Below are positions 55,814 through 64,000 of a stretch of DNA of 64,000 nt, piece after piece (the stretch's first letter is position 1; every line of letters starts with the position of its first letter). This DNA is from an uncultured Halomonas sp. (GTDB lineage: Bacteria > Pseudomonadota > Gammaproteobacteria > Pseudomonadales > Halomonadaceae): NCBI RefSeq assembly GCF_947490095.1, contig NZ_CANLFS010000001.1, positions 492,279 to 556,278 of the forward strand, read 5' to 3'. Made by a program: the position numbers and the translations under genes. The notes beneath the pieces are model-generated. The model did not search any database. It saw nothing but the letters and a program-made list of their open reading frames with translations, and was not told where the DNA came from.

Positions 55814-57688
55814 GTGATCAGTCTTCAACGCCTCGCGCTGACGAGCCTGCTGCTACTGCTGTCGTTCGCCGCCCAGGCGCAGTGGTTCTCCAACGACGAC
55901 GCCGAATTTCTACCGGTGCTGGAAGCCTTCCAGTCCAGTGCCTGGCATGATGGCGAGACCCTCTATATCGGCATGCAGGCGAAGGAAGGCTACTACCTCT
56001 ATCGTCATCAGTTTGCCATCGAGAGCGAGGCGACACCCCTGGGCGACCCGGAGATCCCCGAGGGTACCTTTACCAGCGACGAGTTCCTCGGCGACGTCTA
56101 TGTGTTCCGTGACACCCTGGTCTTCGAGGTACCCATCGAGGGAGGTACCAGCGGCCTGATGCCGGTCACCCTCACCTTCCAGGGCTGCGCCGATGCCGGC
56201 CTCTGCTACCCCCCCGAGCACGTCGATCTGGAGGCCGCCGAACAGCAGCCTCCCGCCGCTTTCGCCGGCTGGCAGGCAACGAATGCCGACGCCGATGCCG
56301 ACTCAACCTCCGCCGGGAATCAGGGCGCCGCGTCCTCCTCCCAGGCACCCGCCGCCCCCCAGAGCGAAGACGGCCGCTTCCAGGCGCTGATGGCCGAGGC
56401 CAGCCTGCCACTGGCCCTGGGGCTCTTCTTCCTCGCCGGCCTGGGGCTGACCTTTACCCCCTGCGTGCTACCCATGGTGCCGATCCTCTCGTCGATCATC
56501 GTCGGGCAGAATCCGGGGCGGGCGCGCGCCTTCGCACTCTCCGCCAGCTATGTGGCGGGCATGGCACTCACCTACGCGGCCGTGGGCGTGCTGATGGGCC
56601 TGTTCGGGGCCGGACTCAACCTCCAGGCACGCCTGCAGTCGGCGCCGGTGCTGATCACCTTCGCGATACTCTTCACGGTTTTCGCCCTGGCCATGTTCGG
56701 CGCCTTCGAGCTGCGCCTCTCGCCCCGGCTGGCCGGCCGCATCGATGGCTGGCAGGCGCGCGCCCAGCAGAGCGGCCCCGTCGGCCTGGCCCTCGCCGGC
56801 GCCCTGTCCGTGCTGGTGGTGTCGCCCTGTGTCTCGGCTCCCCTGGCCGGCGCCCTGGTCTTTATCTCCACCACCGGCGATGCCTTGATAGGCGGTGCCG
56901 CCCTGCTCGCCCTGGGCCTGGGCATGGGGGTGCCGCTACTCCTGGTCGGCACCTTCGGCACCACCCTGCTGCCACGCAGCGGTGCCTGGATGAACGGCGT
57001 CAAGATCGCCTTCGGCCTCCTGCTGCTGGGCGTCGCCATCTGGCTGGTCGAACGCCTCCTGCCGGCGACCGCCGTGCTGCTGCTGTGGGCCGCCCTGGCC
57101 ATCGGCACCGCCGTGGCACTCGGCGCCATGACCACGAACCTGCCTCAGGGCTGGGCCCGCGCACGCCAGGCGCTGGGGCTGCTGCTGCTCGCCTGGGGCC
57201 TGGCCCTGGTACTGGGCGCGGCCAGCGGCGCCAGCGATCCGCTGCGCCCCCTGGCGCCCCTGGCCACCGGATCAGGCGCCTCTGCAGGCGCCGCGGTGCC
57301 ATCTCGTGAAGAGATCACCACGGTGACCGACCTGGACCAGCTGCGCCAGGCCCTGGCCTCCGTGCCGGACGACCAGACCGCCTTCGTTCACTTCACCGCC
57401 GACTGGTGCATCGCCTGCAAGCAGCTCGAGCGCCGGGTCTATCCCGACGCCCAGGTCGCAGGCCCCCTATCGACCTTCGCCCGCATCAATGTCGACGTCA
57501 CCGATAGCGATGCCACCAGCCGCGAGCTGCTCGACCGCTTCGAGCTCTTCGGTCCCCCCAGCCTGCTATTCTTCCAGGCGGGTGAAGAGATCCGTGAGGC
57601 GCGCATCCTGGGCACCCCGGATGCCACGGAGCTCGCCGGCCACCTGAATAGCGTCCTCGACTGGAGCCATGGAGGCGACCGTGCCTGA
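55814..57688 (+). CDS. dsbD: Thiol:disulfide interchange protein DsbD
   Basis: This 624-residue protein carries reducing power from cytoplasmic thioredoxin to periplasmic thiol proteins. The start is a GTG at 55814 with AGGAC upstream, giving a signal peptide ending AQA. The periplasmic alpha domain has the pair in CADAGLC, the eight-helix beta domain has FTPCVLPMVPI and VVSPCVSAP, and the C-terminal thioredoxin-like gamma domain has DWCIACKQ. All six expected cysteines are present. Confidence 0.95.
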   Translation: MISLQRLALTSLLLLLSFAAQAQWFSNDDAEFLPVLEAFQSSAWHDGETLYIGMQAKEGYYLYRHQFAIESEATPLGDPEIPEGTFTSDEFLGDVYVFRDTLVFEVPIEGGTSGLMPVTLTFQGCADAGLCYPPEHVDLEAAEQQPPAAFAGWQATNADADADSTSAGNQGAASSSQAPAAPQSEDGRFQALMAEASLPLALGLFFLAGLGLTFTPCVLPMVPILSSIIVGQNPGRARAFALSASYVAGMALTYAAVGVLMGLFGAGLNLQARLQSAPVLITFAILFTVFALAMFGAFELRLSPRLAGRIDGWQARAQQSGPVGLALAGALSVLVVSPCVSAPLAGALVFISTTGDALIGGAALLALGLGMGVPLLLVGTFGTTLLPRSGAWMNGVKIAFGLLLLGVAIWLVERLLPATAVLLLWAALAIGTAVALGAMTTNLPQGWARARQALGLLLLAWGLALVLGAASGASDPLRPLAPLATGSGASAGAAVPSREEITTVTDLDQLRQALASVPDDQTAFVHFTADWCIACKQLERRVYPDAQVAGPLSTFARINVDVTDSDATSRELLDRFELFGPPSLLFFQAGEEIREARILGTPDATELAGHLNSVLDWSHGGDRA

Positions 57689-57915
57689 TCCGGCATCGCC
57701 GAGCCGGGCGACGCCTGGATTCCACACCCGAACAGCGTTTTCAGGGTCGCTGGACATCCTCGATTTTTTTCGGCAAAATCCGCCGCTATCCTGCTTTAAC
57801 GGCCGATAAGAGGCGGAAGAGTCGCCATCTTGCCGCGATCTAATGAGATCAGGCCCCGGTTGACAGCACCGGAGCAACGGCCACACACCGCACCCAACCG
57901 ATCGGAACGAATGTC

Positions 57916-58386
57916 ATGGATATCCGCAAGGTCAAGAAGCTGATTGAACTGCTCGAAGAGTCGAACATCAGCGAAATCGAGATCCAGGAAGGCGAAGAGT
58001 CGGTTCGCATCAGCCGCCATCCCAATGGCGTCAACTGGCAGCCCAGCGAGCCCCAGGGCTATGCCCCGATGCCTTACCCCGCTCCCGCCGCGGCACCGGC
58101 ACCCGCCGGCGGCGCCGAGCCGGCCACCACCGACGCGGCCCCCGCCTTCCAGGGTCAGGCCATCACCTCGCCCATGGTCGGCACCTTCTACCGCTCCCCG
58201 GCACCGGGTGCCCAGGCCTTCGCCGAGGTCGGCTCCCAGGTCAAGAAGGGCGAGACGGTGTGCATCGTCGAGGCCATGAAGATGATGAACCAGATCGAAG
58301 CCGAGCGTGATGGGGTGGTCGAGGCCATCCTGGTAGAGGACGGCGAGCCGGTGGAATTCGATCAGCCCCTGGTCGTCATCGCCTGA
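57916..58386 (+). CDS. accB: Biotin carboxyl carrier protein of acetyl-CoA carboxylase
   Basis: This 156-residue protein carries the biotin that shuttles carboxyl groups from AccC to the carboxyltransferase in fatty-acid synthesis. The biotinyl lysine lies in [10 protein letters not shown] near the C-terminus, preceded by a Pro/Ala-rich flexible linker ([16 protein letters not shown]). It is followed 43 bases later by accC. The aroQ gene commonly found between dsbD and accB in related genomes is absent; a 227-bp gap without coding content lies there. Confidence 0.97.
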   Translation: MDIRKVKKLIELLEESNISEIEIQEGEESVRISRHPNGVNWQPSEPQGYAPMPYPAPAAAPAPAGGAEPATTDAAPAFQGQAITSPMVGTFYRSPAPGAQAFAEVGSQVKKGETVCIVEAMKMMNQIEAERDGVVEAILVEDGEPVEFDQPLVVIA

Positions 58387-58429
58387 ACGTCACCTCCCTC
58401 TTCATTCACCCGATACTGGCGGACCCATC

Positions 58430-59773
58430 ATGCTGGACAAGGTTCTAATCGCCAACCGCGGCGAGATCGCCCTGCGCATCCTGCGCGCCTGCAAGGAGCT
58501 GGGCATCAGGACGGTGGCGGTCCACTCCACGGCCGACCGCGAGCTGATGCATGTGCGCCTGGCCGACGAGGTCGTGTGCATCGGGCCGGCATCATCGGCC
58601 CAGTCCTACCTCAACATCCCGGCGCTGATCAGTGCCGCCGAGGTCACCGATAGCAGTGCCATCCACCCCGGCTATGGCTTTCTCTCCGAGAATGCCAACT
58701 TCGCCGAGCAGGTCGAGCGCTCCGGATTCACGTTCATCGGCCCCCGGGCCGAGACCATACGCCTGATGGGCGACAAGGTCAGCGCCATCGAGTCGATGAA
58801 GAAGGCGGGCGTGCCGACGGTACCCGGCTCCGACGGCCCCCTGCCCGAGGACGACGAAGGCGAGATACTGGCCACCGCACGCCGTATCGGCTACCCGGTG
58901 ATCATCAAGGCGGCCTCCGGCGGCGGCGGCCGTGGCATGCGCGTGGTACACACCGAGGCCCACCTGCTCTCCGCGGTGAACGTGACACGCACCGAGGCGC
59001 ATTCGGCCTTCGGCGACGGCACCGTCTACATGGAGAAGTTCCTCGAGAACCCGCGCCATGTGGAGGTACAGGTGCTGGCCGATGGCCAGGGCAATGCCAT
59101 TCACCTCTATGACCGCGACTGCTCCCTGCAGCGCCGTCACCAGAAGGTGATCGAGGAGGCCCCGGCGCCGATGCTCGACCCCGAGGCACGCGCCGCGGTG
59201 CTCGAGGCCTGCCGCGAGGCATGCATCACCATCGGTTATCGCGGTGCCGGCACCTTCGAGTTCCTCTACGAGGATGGCCAGTTCTTCTTCATCGAGATGA
59301 ATACCCGCGTACAGGTGGAGCACCCGGTCACCGAGATGGTCACCGGCGTGGATATCGTCAGGGAGCAGCTGCGCATCGCCTCGGGCCTGCCCCTCTCCAT
59401 CCGCCAGGAAGATGTGCAGGCCAACGGCCACGCCTTCGAGTGTCGCATCAACGCCGAGGACCCGCGCACCTTCATGCCGTCTCCCGGCCAGGTGACGCTC
59501 TACCATCCACCGGGCGGCCTGGGCGTGCGCATGGATTCGCACCTCTATACCGGCTATACGGTACCGCCCCACTACGACTCGCTGATCGGCAAGCTGATCA
59601 CCTGGGGCGCGGACCGCGAGACGGCGTTGACCCGCATGCGCGTCGGCCTGGACGAGCTGCTGGTGGAGGGCATCAAGACCAACACCGAGCTGCACAAGGA
59701 CCTGGTACGCGACGGGTACTTCCAGCAGGGCGGCGTCAATATCCACTATCTGGAAAAGAAGCTGGGCATCTAG
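58430..59773 (+). CDS. accC: Acetyl-CoA carboxylase, biotin carboxylase subunit
   Basis: This 447-residue ATP-grasp enzyme carboxylates biotin on AccB. It shows [25 protein letters not shown] at the start, the glycine-rich [14 protein letters not shown] loop, EAPAPM and [20 protein letters not shown]. Length is normal. It is followed by a strong hairpin and then prmA. Confidence 0.98.
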   Translation: MLDKVLIANRGEIALRILRACKELGIRTVAVHSTADRELMHVRLADEVVCIGPASSAQSYLNIPALISAAEVTDSSAIHPGYGFLSENANFAEQVERSGFTFIGPRAETIRLMGDKVSAIESMKKAGVPTVPGSDGPLPEDDEGEILATARRIGYPVIIKAASGGGGRGMRVVHTEAHLLSAVNVTRTEAHSAFGDGTVYMEKFLENPRHVEVQVLADGQGNAIHLYDRDCSLQRRHQKVIEEAPAPMLDPEARAAVLEACREACITIGYRGAGTFEFLYEDGQFFFIEMNTRVQVEHPVTEMVTGVDIVREQLRIASGLPLSIRQEDVQANGHAFECRINAEDPRTFMPSPGQVTLYHPPGGLGVRMDSHLYTGYTVPPHYDSLIGKLITWGADRETALTRMRVGLDELLVEGIKTNTELHKDLVRDGYFQQGGVNIHYLEKKLGI

Positions 59774-59789
59774 CCGGCCCGGCCACGAT

Positions 59790-59821
59790 GCAAGCGGGGC
59801 GGCCACGGCCGCCCCGCTTGC
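59790..59821 (+). terminator. Terminator-like hairpin after accC
   Basis: A near-perfect 15-bp palindrome (arm GCAAGCGGGGCGGCC) starts 17 bases after the accC stop. It is followed by GTTATCG rather than a clean U-run, so termination may be partial before prmA. Confidence 0.65.
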
Positions 59822-59852
59822 GTTATCGCCCCCCTTGCCAATCGGAGACCCC

Positions 59853-60767
59853 ATGCCCTGGCTGCAACTCAAGGCCCATATCGCCCCGGAACAGGCCGAA
59901 ACCCTCGAAGAGCTGCTGCTCGCCGAAGGCGCCACCGCCATCACCCTGCAGGATGCCCACGATGACCCGGTCTTCGAACCGGAGCGCGGCAGCACCCCGT
60001 TGTGGCACGAGACGGTACTCACCGGACTCTACGATGACCTCGAGGGGGTCGACGCCATGCTCGAGCGGGTGCACCAGGCCTGGGCTGCCGAGCAGCCCGA
60101 GGACCCCTGCCCCGAGGTCGAAGTGGAGCTGCTTGCCGACCGCGACTGGGAGCGCGAGTGGATGGACGACTTCACCCCGATGCAGATGGGCGAGCGGCTG
60201 TGGATCGTTCCCAGCTGGCATGAGCCTCCCGAGCCCGGGGCGGTCAACCTGCACCTGGACCCGGGGCTCGCCTTCGGTACCGGCACTCACCCGACCACCG
60301 CACTCTGCCTGGCCTGGCTCGATGCCCTGGCCATCACCGAGGCCCTCGAGGGGCAGACGATTCTCGATATCGGCACCGGCTCGGGCATTCTGGCCATTGC
60401 CGCCCTCAAGCTGGGTGCCCGACGTGCCCTGGGGACCGATATCGACCCCCAGGCGCTGACGGCGAGCCGCGACAATGCCGAGCGCAACGGCGTCGCGGAG
60501 GCCTCCCTGGGACTCTGCTACCCGGAACAGCTTGACGACGCCGAGGCATTTCCCATCGTGGTGGCCAATATTCTCGCCGGCCCACTCGTCGAGATGGCGC
60601 CGATGATCGCCGGCCACGTCGCCACGGGGGGGCGCCTGGCGCTTTCCGGCATACTCGAGAACCAGGCCGAAGAGGTGCTTCAGGCCTATCGCGAGCAGGG
60701 CCTGCTGATGGACGAACCGGTCACCCGGGAAGGCTGGGTCCGCCTCACCGGCCGCCGCCCCGCCTAG
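59853..60767 (+). CDS. prmA: Ribosomal protein L11 methyltransferase
   Basis: This 304-residue enzyme trimethylates L11. It has the N-terminal substrate-recognition domain, the conserved LDPGLAFGTGTHPTT, the SAM-binding LDIGTGSGILAIAA and VANILAGPL. The ATG at 59853 has GGAG six bases upstream, better than the in-frame TTG at 59835. It lies between accC and dusB, the usual order in this group. Confidence 0.96.
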   Translation: MPWLQLKAHIAPEQAETLEELLLAEGATAITLQDAHDDPVFEPERGSTPLWHETVLTGLYDDLEGVDAMLERVHQAWAAEQPEDPCPEVEVELLADRDWEREWMDDFTPMQMGERLWIVPSWHEPPEPGAVNLHLDPGLAFGTGTHPTTALCLAWLDALAITEALEGQTILDIGTGSGILAIAALKLGARRALGTDIDPQALTASRDNAERNGVAEASLGLCYPEQLDDAEAFPIVVANILAGPLVEMAPMIAGHVATGGRLALSGILENQAEEVLQAYREQGLLMDEPVTREGWVRLTGRRPA

Positions 60768-60777
60768 ACGCTACCAC

Positions 60778-60806
60778 TTCACCCTTCTCGATGGGGGGCG
60801 TATGAT
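60778..60806 (+). promoter_or_regulatory. Sigma70-type promoter of dusB-fis
   Basis: TTCACC (60778-60783) and TATGAT (60801-60806) are separated by 17 bases, about 30 bases upstream of the dusB start. Confidence 0.45.
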
Positions 60807-60837
60807 ATGCCCCCCTCTCGCCGCGACTGTCCGAGCC

Positions 60838-61899
60838 ATGCCCGACTCCAGCCAGCCACTGCCCCGCATCGGTGATCACACCCTGCCCAACCGGGTTATC
60901 CTGGCACCGATGGCCGGTGTGACCGACCGCCCCTTTCGCCAGCTCTGTCGCCAGCTGGGCGCCGGCCTGGTGGTCGGCGAGATGGTGACCTCGGACCCCA
61001 GCCTGTGGCATACCCGCAAGTCGCGGCTCCGCATGGACCACCGGGGTGAACCGGGGCCGCGCAGCGTGCAGATCGCCGGGGGCGATGCCGCCATGCTGGC
61101 CAGGGCCGCCCGACTCAATGCCGACCAGGGCGCCGATATCATCGACATCAACATGGGCTGTCCGGCCAAGAAGGTCTGCAACAAGGCGGCCGGCTCGGCA
61201 TTGCTGCGCGATGAAGCCCTGGTGGCCGATATCCTCAGCGCCGTGGTGGCAGCGGTCGAGGTACCGGTGACGCTCAAGATTCGTACCGGCTGGTGCGCCG
61301 AGAGCAACAACGCCCTGCGCGTGGCACGCCTGGCCGAAGAGGCCGGCATCCAGGCCCTGGCCGTACACGGCCGCCATCGTCAGCAGCGCTACTCCGGCCA
61401 CGCCGAGTATGACACCATCGCCGCCATCAAGGCGGCCGTCACGATTCCGGTGTTCGCCAACGGCGATATCGCCTCCCCGGAAAAGGCCGCCGCCGTCCTC
61501 GACTATACTGGGGCCGATGCGGTGATGATCGGCCGGGGGGCGCAGGGCAACCCCTGGGTCTTCCGCGAAACCGACCACTACCTCCGCCACGGCGAACACC
61601 TGGCACCACCGGATGATATCGAACGCACCGAGGTACTCCGCAACCATCTGGGTGCACTGCACGATTTCTACGGTGACACCATGGGCGTGCGCATCGCGCG
61701 CAAGCATGTTGGCTGGTACCTGGCCGGCGACGCCTGCATCGCCGAGGCATCGCGCCGTGAACTCAAGGGGCGCTTCAATCGCCTCGAAAGCCCTGCCGAA
61801 CAGTATCGCTTTATCGACGACCTCTTTGGTCATGCCCGCTCGTCGACCGCTGCGTCGGATGAGCCGGGCGAGACCGCGAAAGGAATACGAGCCGCATGA
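60838..61899 (+). CDS. dusB: tRNA-dihydrouridine synthase B
   Basis: This 353-residue flavoenzyme reduces uridine to dihydrouridine in the tRNA D-loop. It shows LAPMAGVTDRPFR, DINMGCPAKKVCNKAAGSAL with the catalytic cysteine in KVCNK, and FANGDI and GRGAQGNPWVF. The ATG at 60838 fits the family N-terminus. As in most gammaproteobacteria it is co-transcribed with fis, whose start overlaps its stop (ATGA). Confidence 0.97.
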   Translation: MPDSSQPLPRIGDHTLPNRVILAPMAGVTDRPFRQLCRQLGAGLVVGEMVTSDPSLWHTRKSRLRMDHRGEPGPRSVQIAGGDAAMLARAARLNADQGADIIDINMGCPAKKVCNKAAGSALLRDEALVADILSAVVAAVEVPVTLKIRTGWCAESNNALRVARLAEEAGIQALAVHGRHRQQRYSGHAEYDTIAAIKAAVTIPVFANGDIASPEKAAAVLDYTGADAVMIGRGAQGNPWVFRETDHYLRHGEHLAPPDDIERTEVLRNHLGALHDFYGDTMGVRIARKHVGWYLAGDACIAEASRRELKGRFNRLESPAEQYRFIDDLFGHARSSTAASDEPGETAKGIRAA

Positions 61900-62216
61900 C
61901 CAGTCAAGCCCTTCCCTCCGACCCAGCGCTTTCGCAAGACCGCCCACCGAACGAGGCAACGACGGAACTGGCCTCGTCGCAGGCTGGCCAGCAGCCCCTG
62001 CGTGAAGCCGTGGACCTCTCCATGCGCCGCTATTTCGCGCATCTGGATGGCGGCGAAGTGACCGGCCTCTACGCCATGGTGATGGCCGAAGTCGAGGCCC
62101 CCCTGCTCGCCTCCGTGCTCGAGCACACCCAGGGCAATCAGACCCGCGCCGCCGAGATGCTCGGCCTCAACCGCGGCACACTTCGCAAAAAACTCAAACA
62201 GTATGACTTGATATAA
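61896..62216 (+). CDS. fis: DNA-binding protein Fis
   Basis: This 106-residue nucleoid protein bends DNA and stimulates rRNA promoters and site-specific recombination. The C-terminal helix-turn-helix (GNQTRAAEMLGLNRGTLRKK) is intact, and the N-terminal arm is slightly longer than in E. coli. It overlaps dusB by four bases and is followed by an intrinsic terminator. Confidence 0.97.
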   Translation: MTSQALPSDPALSQDRPPNEATTELASSQAGQQPLREAVDLSMRRYFAHLDGGEVTGLYAMVMAEVEAPLLASVLEHTQGNQTRAAEMLGLNRGTLRKKLKQYDLI

Positions 62217-62218
62217 TG

Positions 62219-62240
62219 AAGGGAGCCTCGGGCTCCCTTT
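62219..62240 (+). terminator. Rho-independent terminator of dusB-fis
   Basis: AAGGGAGCC and GGCTCCCTT flank a TCG loop directly after the fis stop, and the stem runs into TTT. Confidence 0.8.
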
Positions 62241-62328
62241 CGGTGCGTGACACGCCTCGCCATCACGACCTTCCACTGACTCTTCACCCCCTCCCATCCA
62301 CCGTCCCAGACGTCAAGAGAGTGTTACC

Positions 62329-63909
62329 ATGGCCCAAGCCTCCTCCCCTCCGGTACGCCGCGCCTTGATCAGCGTTTCCGACAAGACCGGTATCGTCGAC
62401 TTTGCCCGCGGGCTCAACGAGCACGGCGTCGAGCTGCTCTCGACCGGCGGCACCTTTCGCCTGCTCCAGGAGCACGGCATCGCGGTGACCGAGGTCTCCG
62501 AGCATACCGGCTTCCCCGAGATCATGGACGGCCGCGTCAAGACGCTGCACCCGAAGATCCACGGCGGCATCCTGGGGCGTCGCGGCCAGGATGACGAGGT
62601 CATGGCGGAACACCATATCGCGCCCATCGACATGGTGGTGGTCAACCTCTATCCCTTTGCCCAGACGGTCGCAAAGCCCGACTGCACCCTCGAGGACGCC
62701 ATCGAGAACATCGATATCGGCGGCCCCACCATGGTGCGTGCCTGCGCCAAGAACCACGCCCACACCAGCATCGTGGTCGATGCCGCCGACTATGCCCGGG
62801 TACTGGCCGAGATCGCCTCTCAGGACGGCCGGGTATCCGACGCGACCCGCTTCGACCTGGCGGTGAAGGCCTTCGAGCATACCGCCGGCTACGACGCCGC
62901 CATCGCCGACTACCTCGGCCAGCGGGTACCCGGTGGCGAGGCGGGGTTCCCGCGGACCTACAACCTGCAATTCGAGAAGAAGCAGGCCATGCGTTACGGC
63001 GAGAATCCTCACCAGAACGCGGCCTTCTACGTCGAGGCCGATGCCAGCGAGCCCTCGGTATCCACCGCCGTGCAGCTCAATGGCAAGGCGCTCTCCTTCA
63101 ACAATGTCGCCGATACCGATGCCGCCTTCGAATGCGTCAAGGCCTTCACCGATACCGCCTGCGTCATCGTCAAGCATGCCAACCCCTGCGGCGTGGCGGT
63201 GGGCGCCAGCGCCAGGGAGGCCTACGACAAGGCCTTCGCCACCGACCCCACCAGTGCCTTCGGCGGCATCATCGCCTTTAACGTGGCACTGGATGCCGAC
63301 ACCGCCCGGGCCATTATCGACCGGCAGTTCGTCGAGGTCATCATCGCCGCCGGCGTCGACGACGAGGCCGCCAGGATCGTCGCCGAGAAGCAGAATGTGC
63401 GCCTGCTCGACGTGGGGACCAGCTGGCCCGATGAGCGCGGCCACGCCCATGATGTCAAGCGTGTCACCGGCGGCTTGCTGGTCCAGGACCGTGACCTGGG
63501 CATGGTGGGCCGCGACGAACTCACGGTGGTCAGCGAGCGCGTGCCCACCGAGCAGGAACTCCGCGACCTGGCCTTCGCCTGGAAGGTGGCCAAGTACGTC
63601 AAGTCCAATGCCATCGTCTACGCCAAGGATGGCCAGACCGTCGGGGTGGGTGCCGGCCAGATGAGCCGCGTCTATTCGGCCCGTATCGCCGGCATCAAGG
63701 CCGCCGACGAGGGCCTCTCGGTGCCCGGCTCGGTGATGGCCAGCGACGCCTTCTTCCCGTTCCGTGACGGCATCGATGCCGCCGCCGCCGCCGGCATCGC
63801 CGCCGTGATCCAGCCCGGCGGCTCCATGCGCGACCAGGAAGTGATCGACGCCGCCAATGAGGCCGGCATCGCCATGGTGTTTACCGGCATGCGCCACTTC
63901 CGCCACTAA
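62329..63909 (+). CDS. purH: Bifunctional AICAR formyltransferase / IMP cyclohydrolase
   Basis: This 526-residue enzyme catalyses the last two steps of IMP synthesis. The N-terminal cyclohydrolase half has [14 protein letters not shown] and [15 protein letters not shown]. The C-terminal transformylase half has the catalytic KHANPCG (His in KHANPCG) and [13 protein letters not shown]. The length is normal. purD usually follows but lies beyond the window. The heptamer array begins a few bases after its stop. Confidence 0.98.
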   Translation: MAQASSPPVRRALISVSDKTGIVDFARGLNEHGVELLSTGGTFRLLQEHGIAVTEVSEHTGFPEIMDGRVKTLHPKIHGGILGRRGQDDEVMAEHHIAPIDMVVVNLYPFAQTVAKPDCTLEDAIENIDIGGPTMVRACAKNHAHTSIVVDAADYARVLAEIASQDGRVSDATRFDLAVKAFEHTAGYDAAIADYLGQRVPGGEAGFPRTYNLQFEKKQAMRYGENPHQNAAFYVEADASEPSVSTAVQLNGKALSFNNVADTDAAFECVKAFTDTACVIVKHANPCGVAVGASAREAYDKAFATDPTSAFGGIIAFNVALDADTARAIIDRQFVEVIIAAGVDDEAARIVAEKQNVRLLDVGTSWPDERGHAHDVKRVTGGLLVQDRDLGMVGRDELTVVSERVPTEQELRDLAFAWKVAKYVKSNAIVYAKDGQTVGVGAGQMSRVYSARIAGIKAADEGLSVPGSVMASDAFFPFRDGIDAAAAAGIAAVIQPGGSMRDQEVIDAANEAGIAMVFTGMRHFRH

Positions 63910-63925
63910 GCGCCTGCGGCGAGCT

Positions 63926-64000
<75 letters not shown>

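Noticed and set aside
57860..57888. Possible accB promoter with a perfect TTGACA
   Set aside because: No acceptable -10 hexamer occurs at 16-18 bases; the sequence there is ACACAC.
62284..63906. A 540-codon minus-strand open frame opposite purH
   Set aside because: It mirrors purH almost end to end and its composition is that of a codon-bias shadow.

Overview
The window looks like chromosomal DNA of a halophilic gammaproteobacterium, most likely Halomonas or a close relative in the Halomonadaceae. Reasons: a complete Na+-translocating NADH:quinone reductase operon, high-GC coding DNA over most of the window, Pseudomonas-like gene orders (nqr / gap-like / mfd; nadD-rsfS-rlmH-mrdA-rodA-mltB-rlpA-dacA-ybeD-lipB; dsbD-accB-accC-prmA-dusB-fis-purH), and a DUF3141 protein related to PHA synthase. 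The genus is an inference from content and synteny; no search was possible.

Layout. (1) 1-9.1 kb, minus strand: a surface-polysaccharide export locus of visibly lower GC. It holds a membrane-bound sugar-nucleotide dehydratase/epimerase, wza, wzb, wzc and a flippase cut by the left edge. An intact ISL3-family element with an 8-bp target duplication sits between wzc and the flippase. A 13-base match to the enterobacterial ops (RfaH-recruitment) element lies upstream of wza. (2) 9.4-15.9 kb, minus: nqrABCDEF plus nqrM. (3) 16-21.2 kb: a long-form glyceraldehyde-3-phosphate dehydrogenase divergent from mfd. (4) 21.3-23.6 kb: two L,D-transpeptidases around a small Lpp/OprI-type lipoprotein that ends in lysine. 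(5) 23.7-31.8 kb, minus: ABC-F ybiT, a GIY-YIG-like protein, a NYN-domain protein overlapping topA, topA, and the DUF3141 protein. (6) 32-43.9 kb: lipA (+) facing a long minus-strand cell-wall/housekeeping cluster from proA to lipB, with a palindromic repeat in the convergent gap. (7) 44-47.4 kb, plus: two overlapping membrane proteins with degenerate GGDEF-like domains, then a DedA-PAP2 fusion, then a repeat-rich gap. (8) 47.4-55.6 kb: lysE-type exporter, ubiX, mpl, a PPi-type phosphofructokinase, a protein with degenerate PP2C and kinase domains, ppa, and a DUF2333 protein. (9) 55.8-63.9 kb, plus: dsbD, accB, accC, prmA, dusB, fis, purH. The window ends inside a GCCGTAA heptamer array that matches the one at 47.2 kb.

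How the parts fit. Region 1 makes and exports a capsule or exopolysaccharide under tyrosine-kinase/phosphatase control. Regions 4, 6 and part of 8 (mpl) build, trim, recycle and tether peptidoglycan. Region 2 provides Na+-based energy coupling. The PPi-dependent phosphofructokinase and soluble pyrophosphatase frame a pyrophosphate theme with an apparently catalytically dead phosphatase/kinase between them. No tRNA, rRNA, CRISPR array, prophage or classical defence island was seen. The least explained features are the degenerate PP2C/kinase protein, the degenerate GGDEF pair and the post-stop-codon repeat family.
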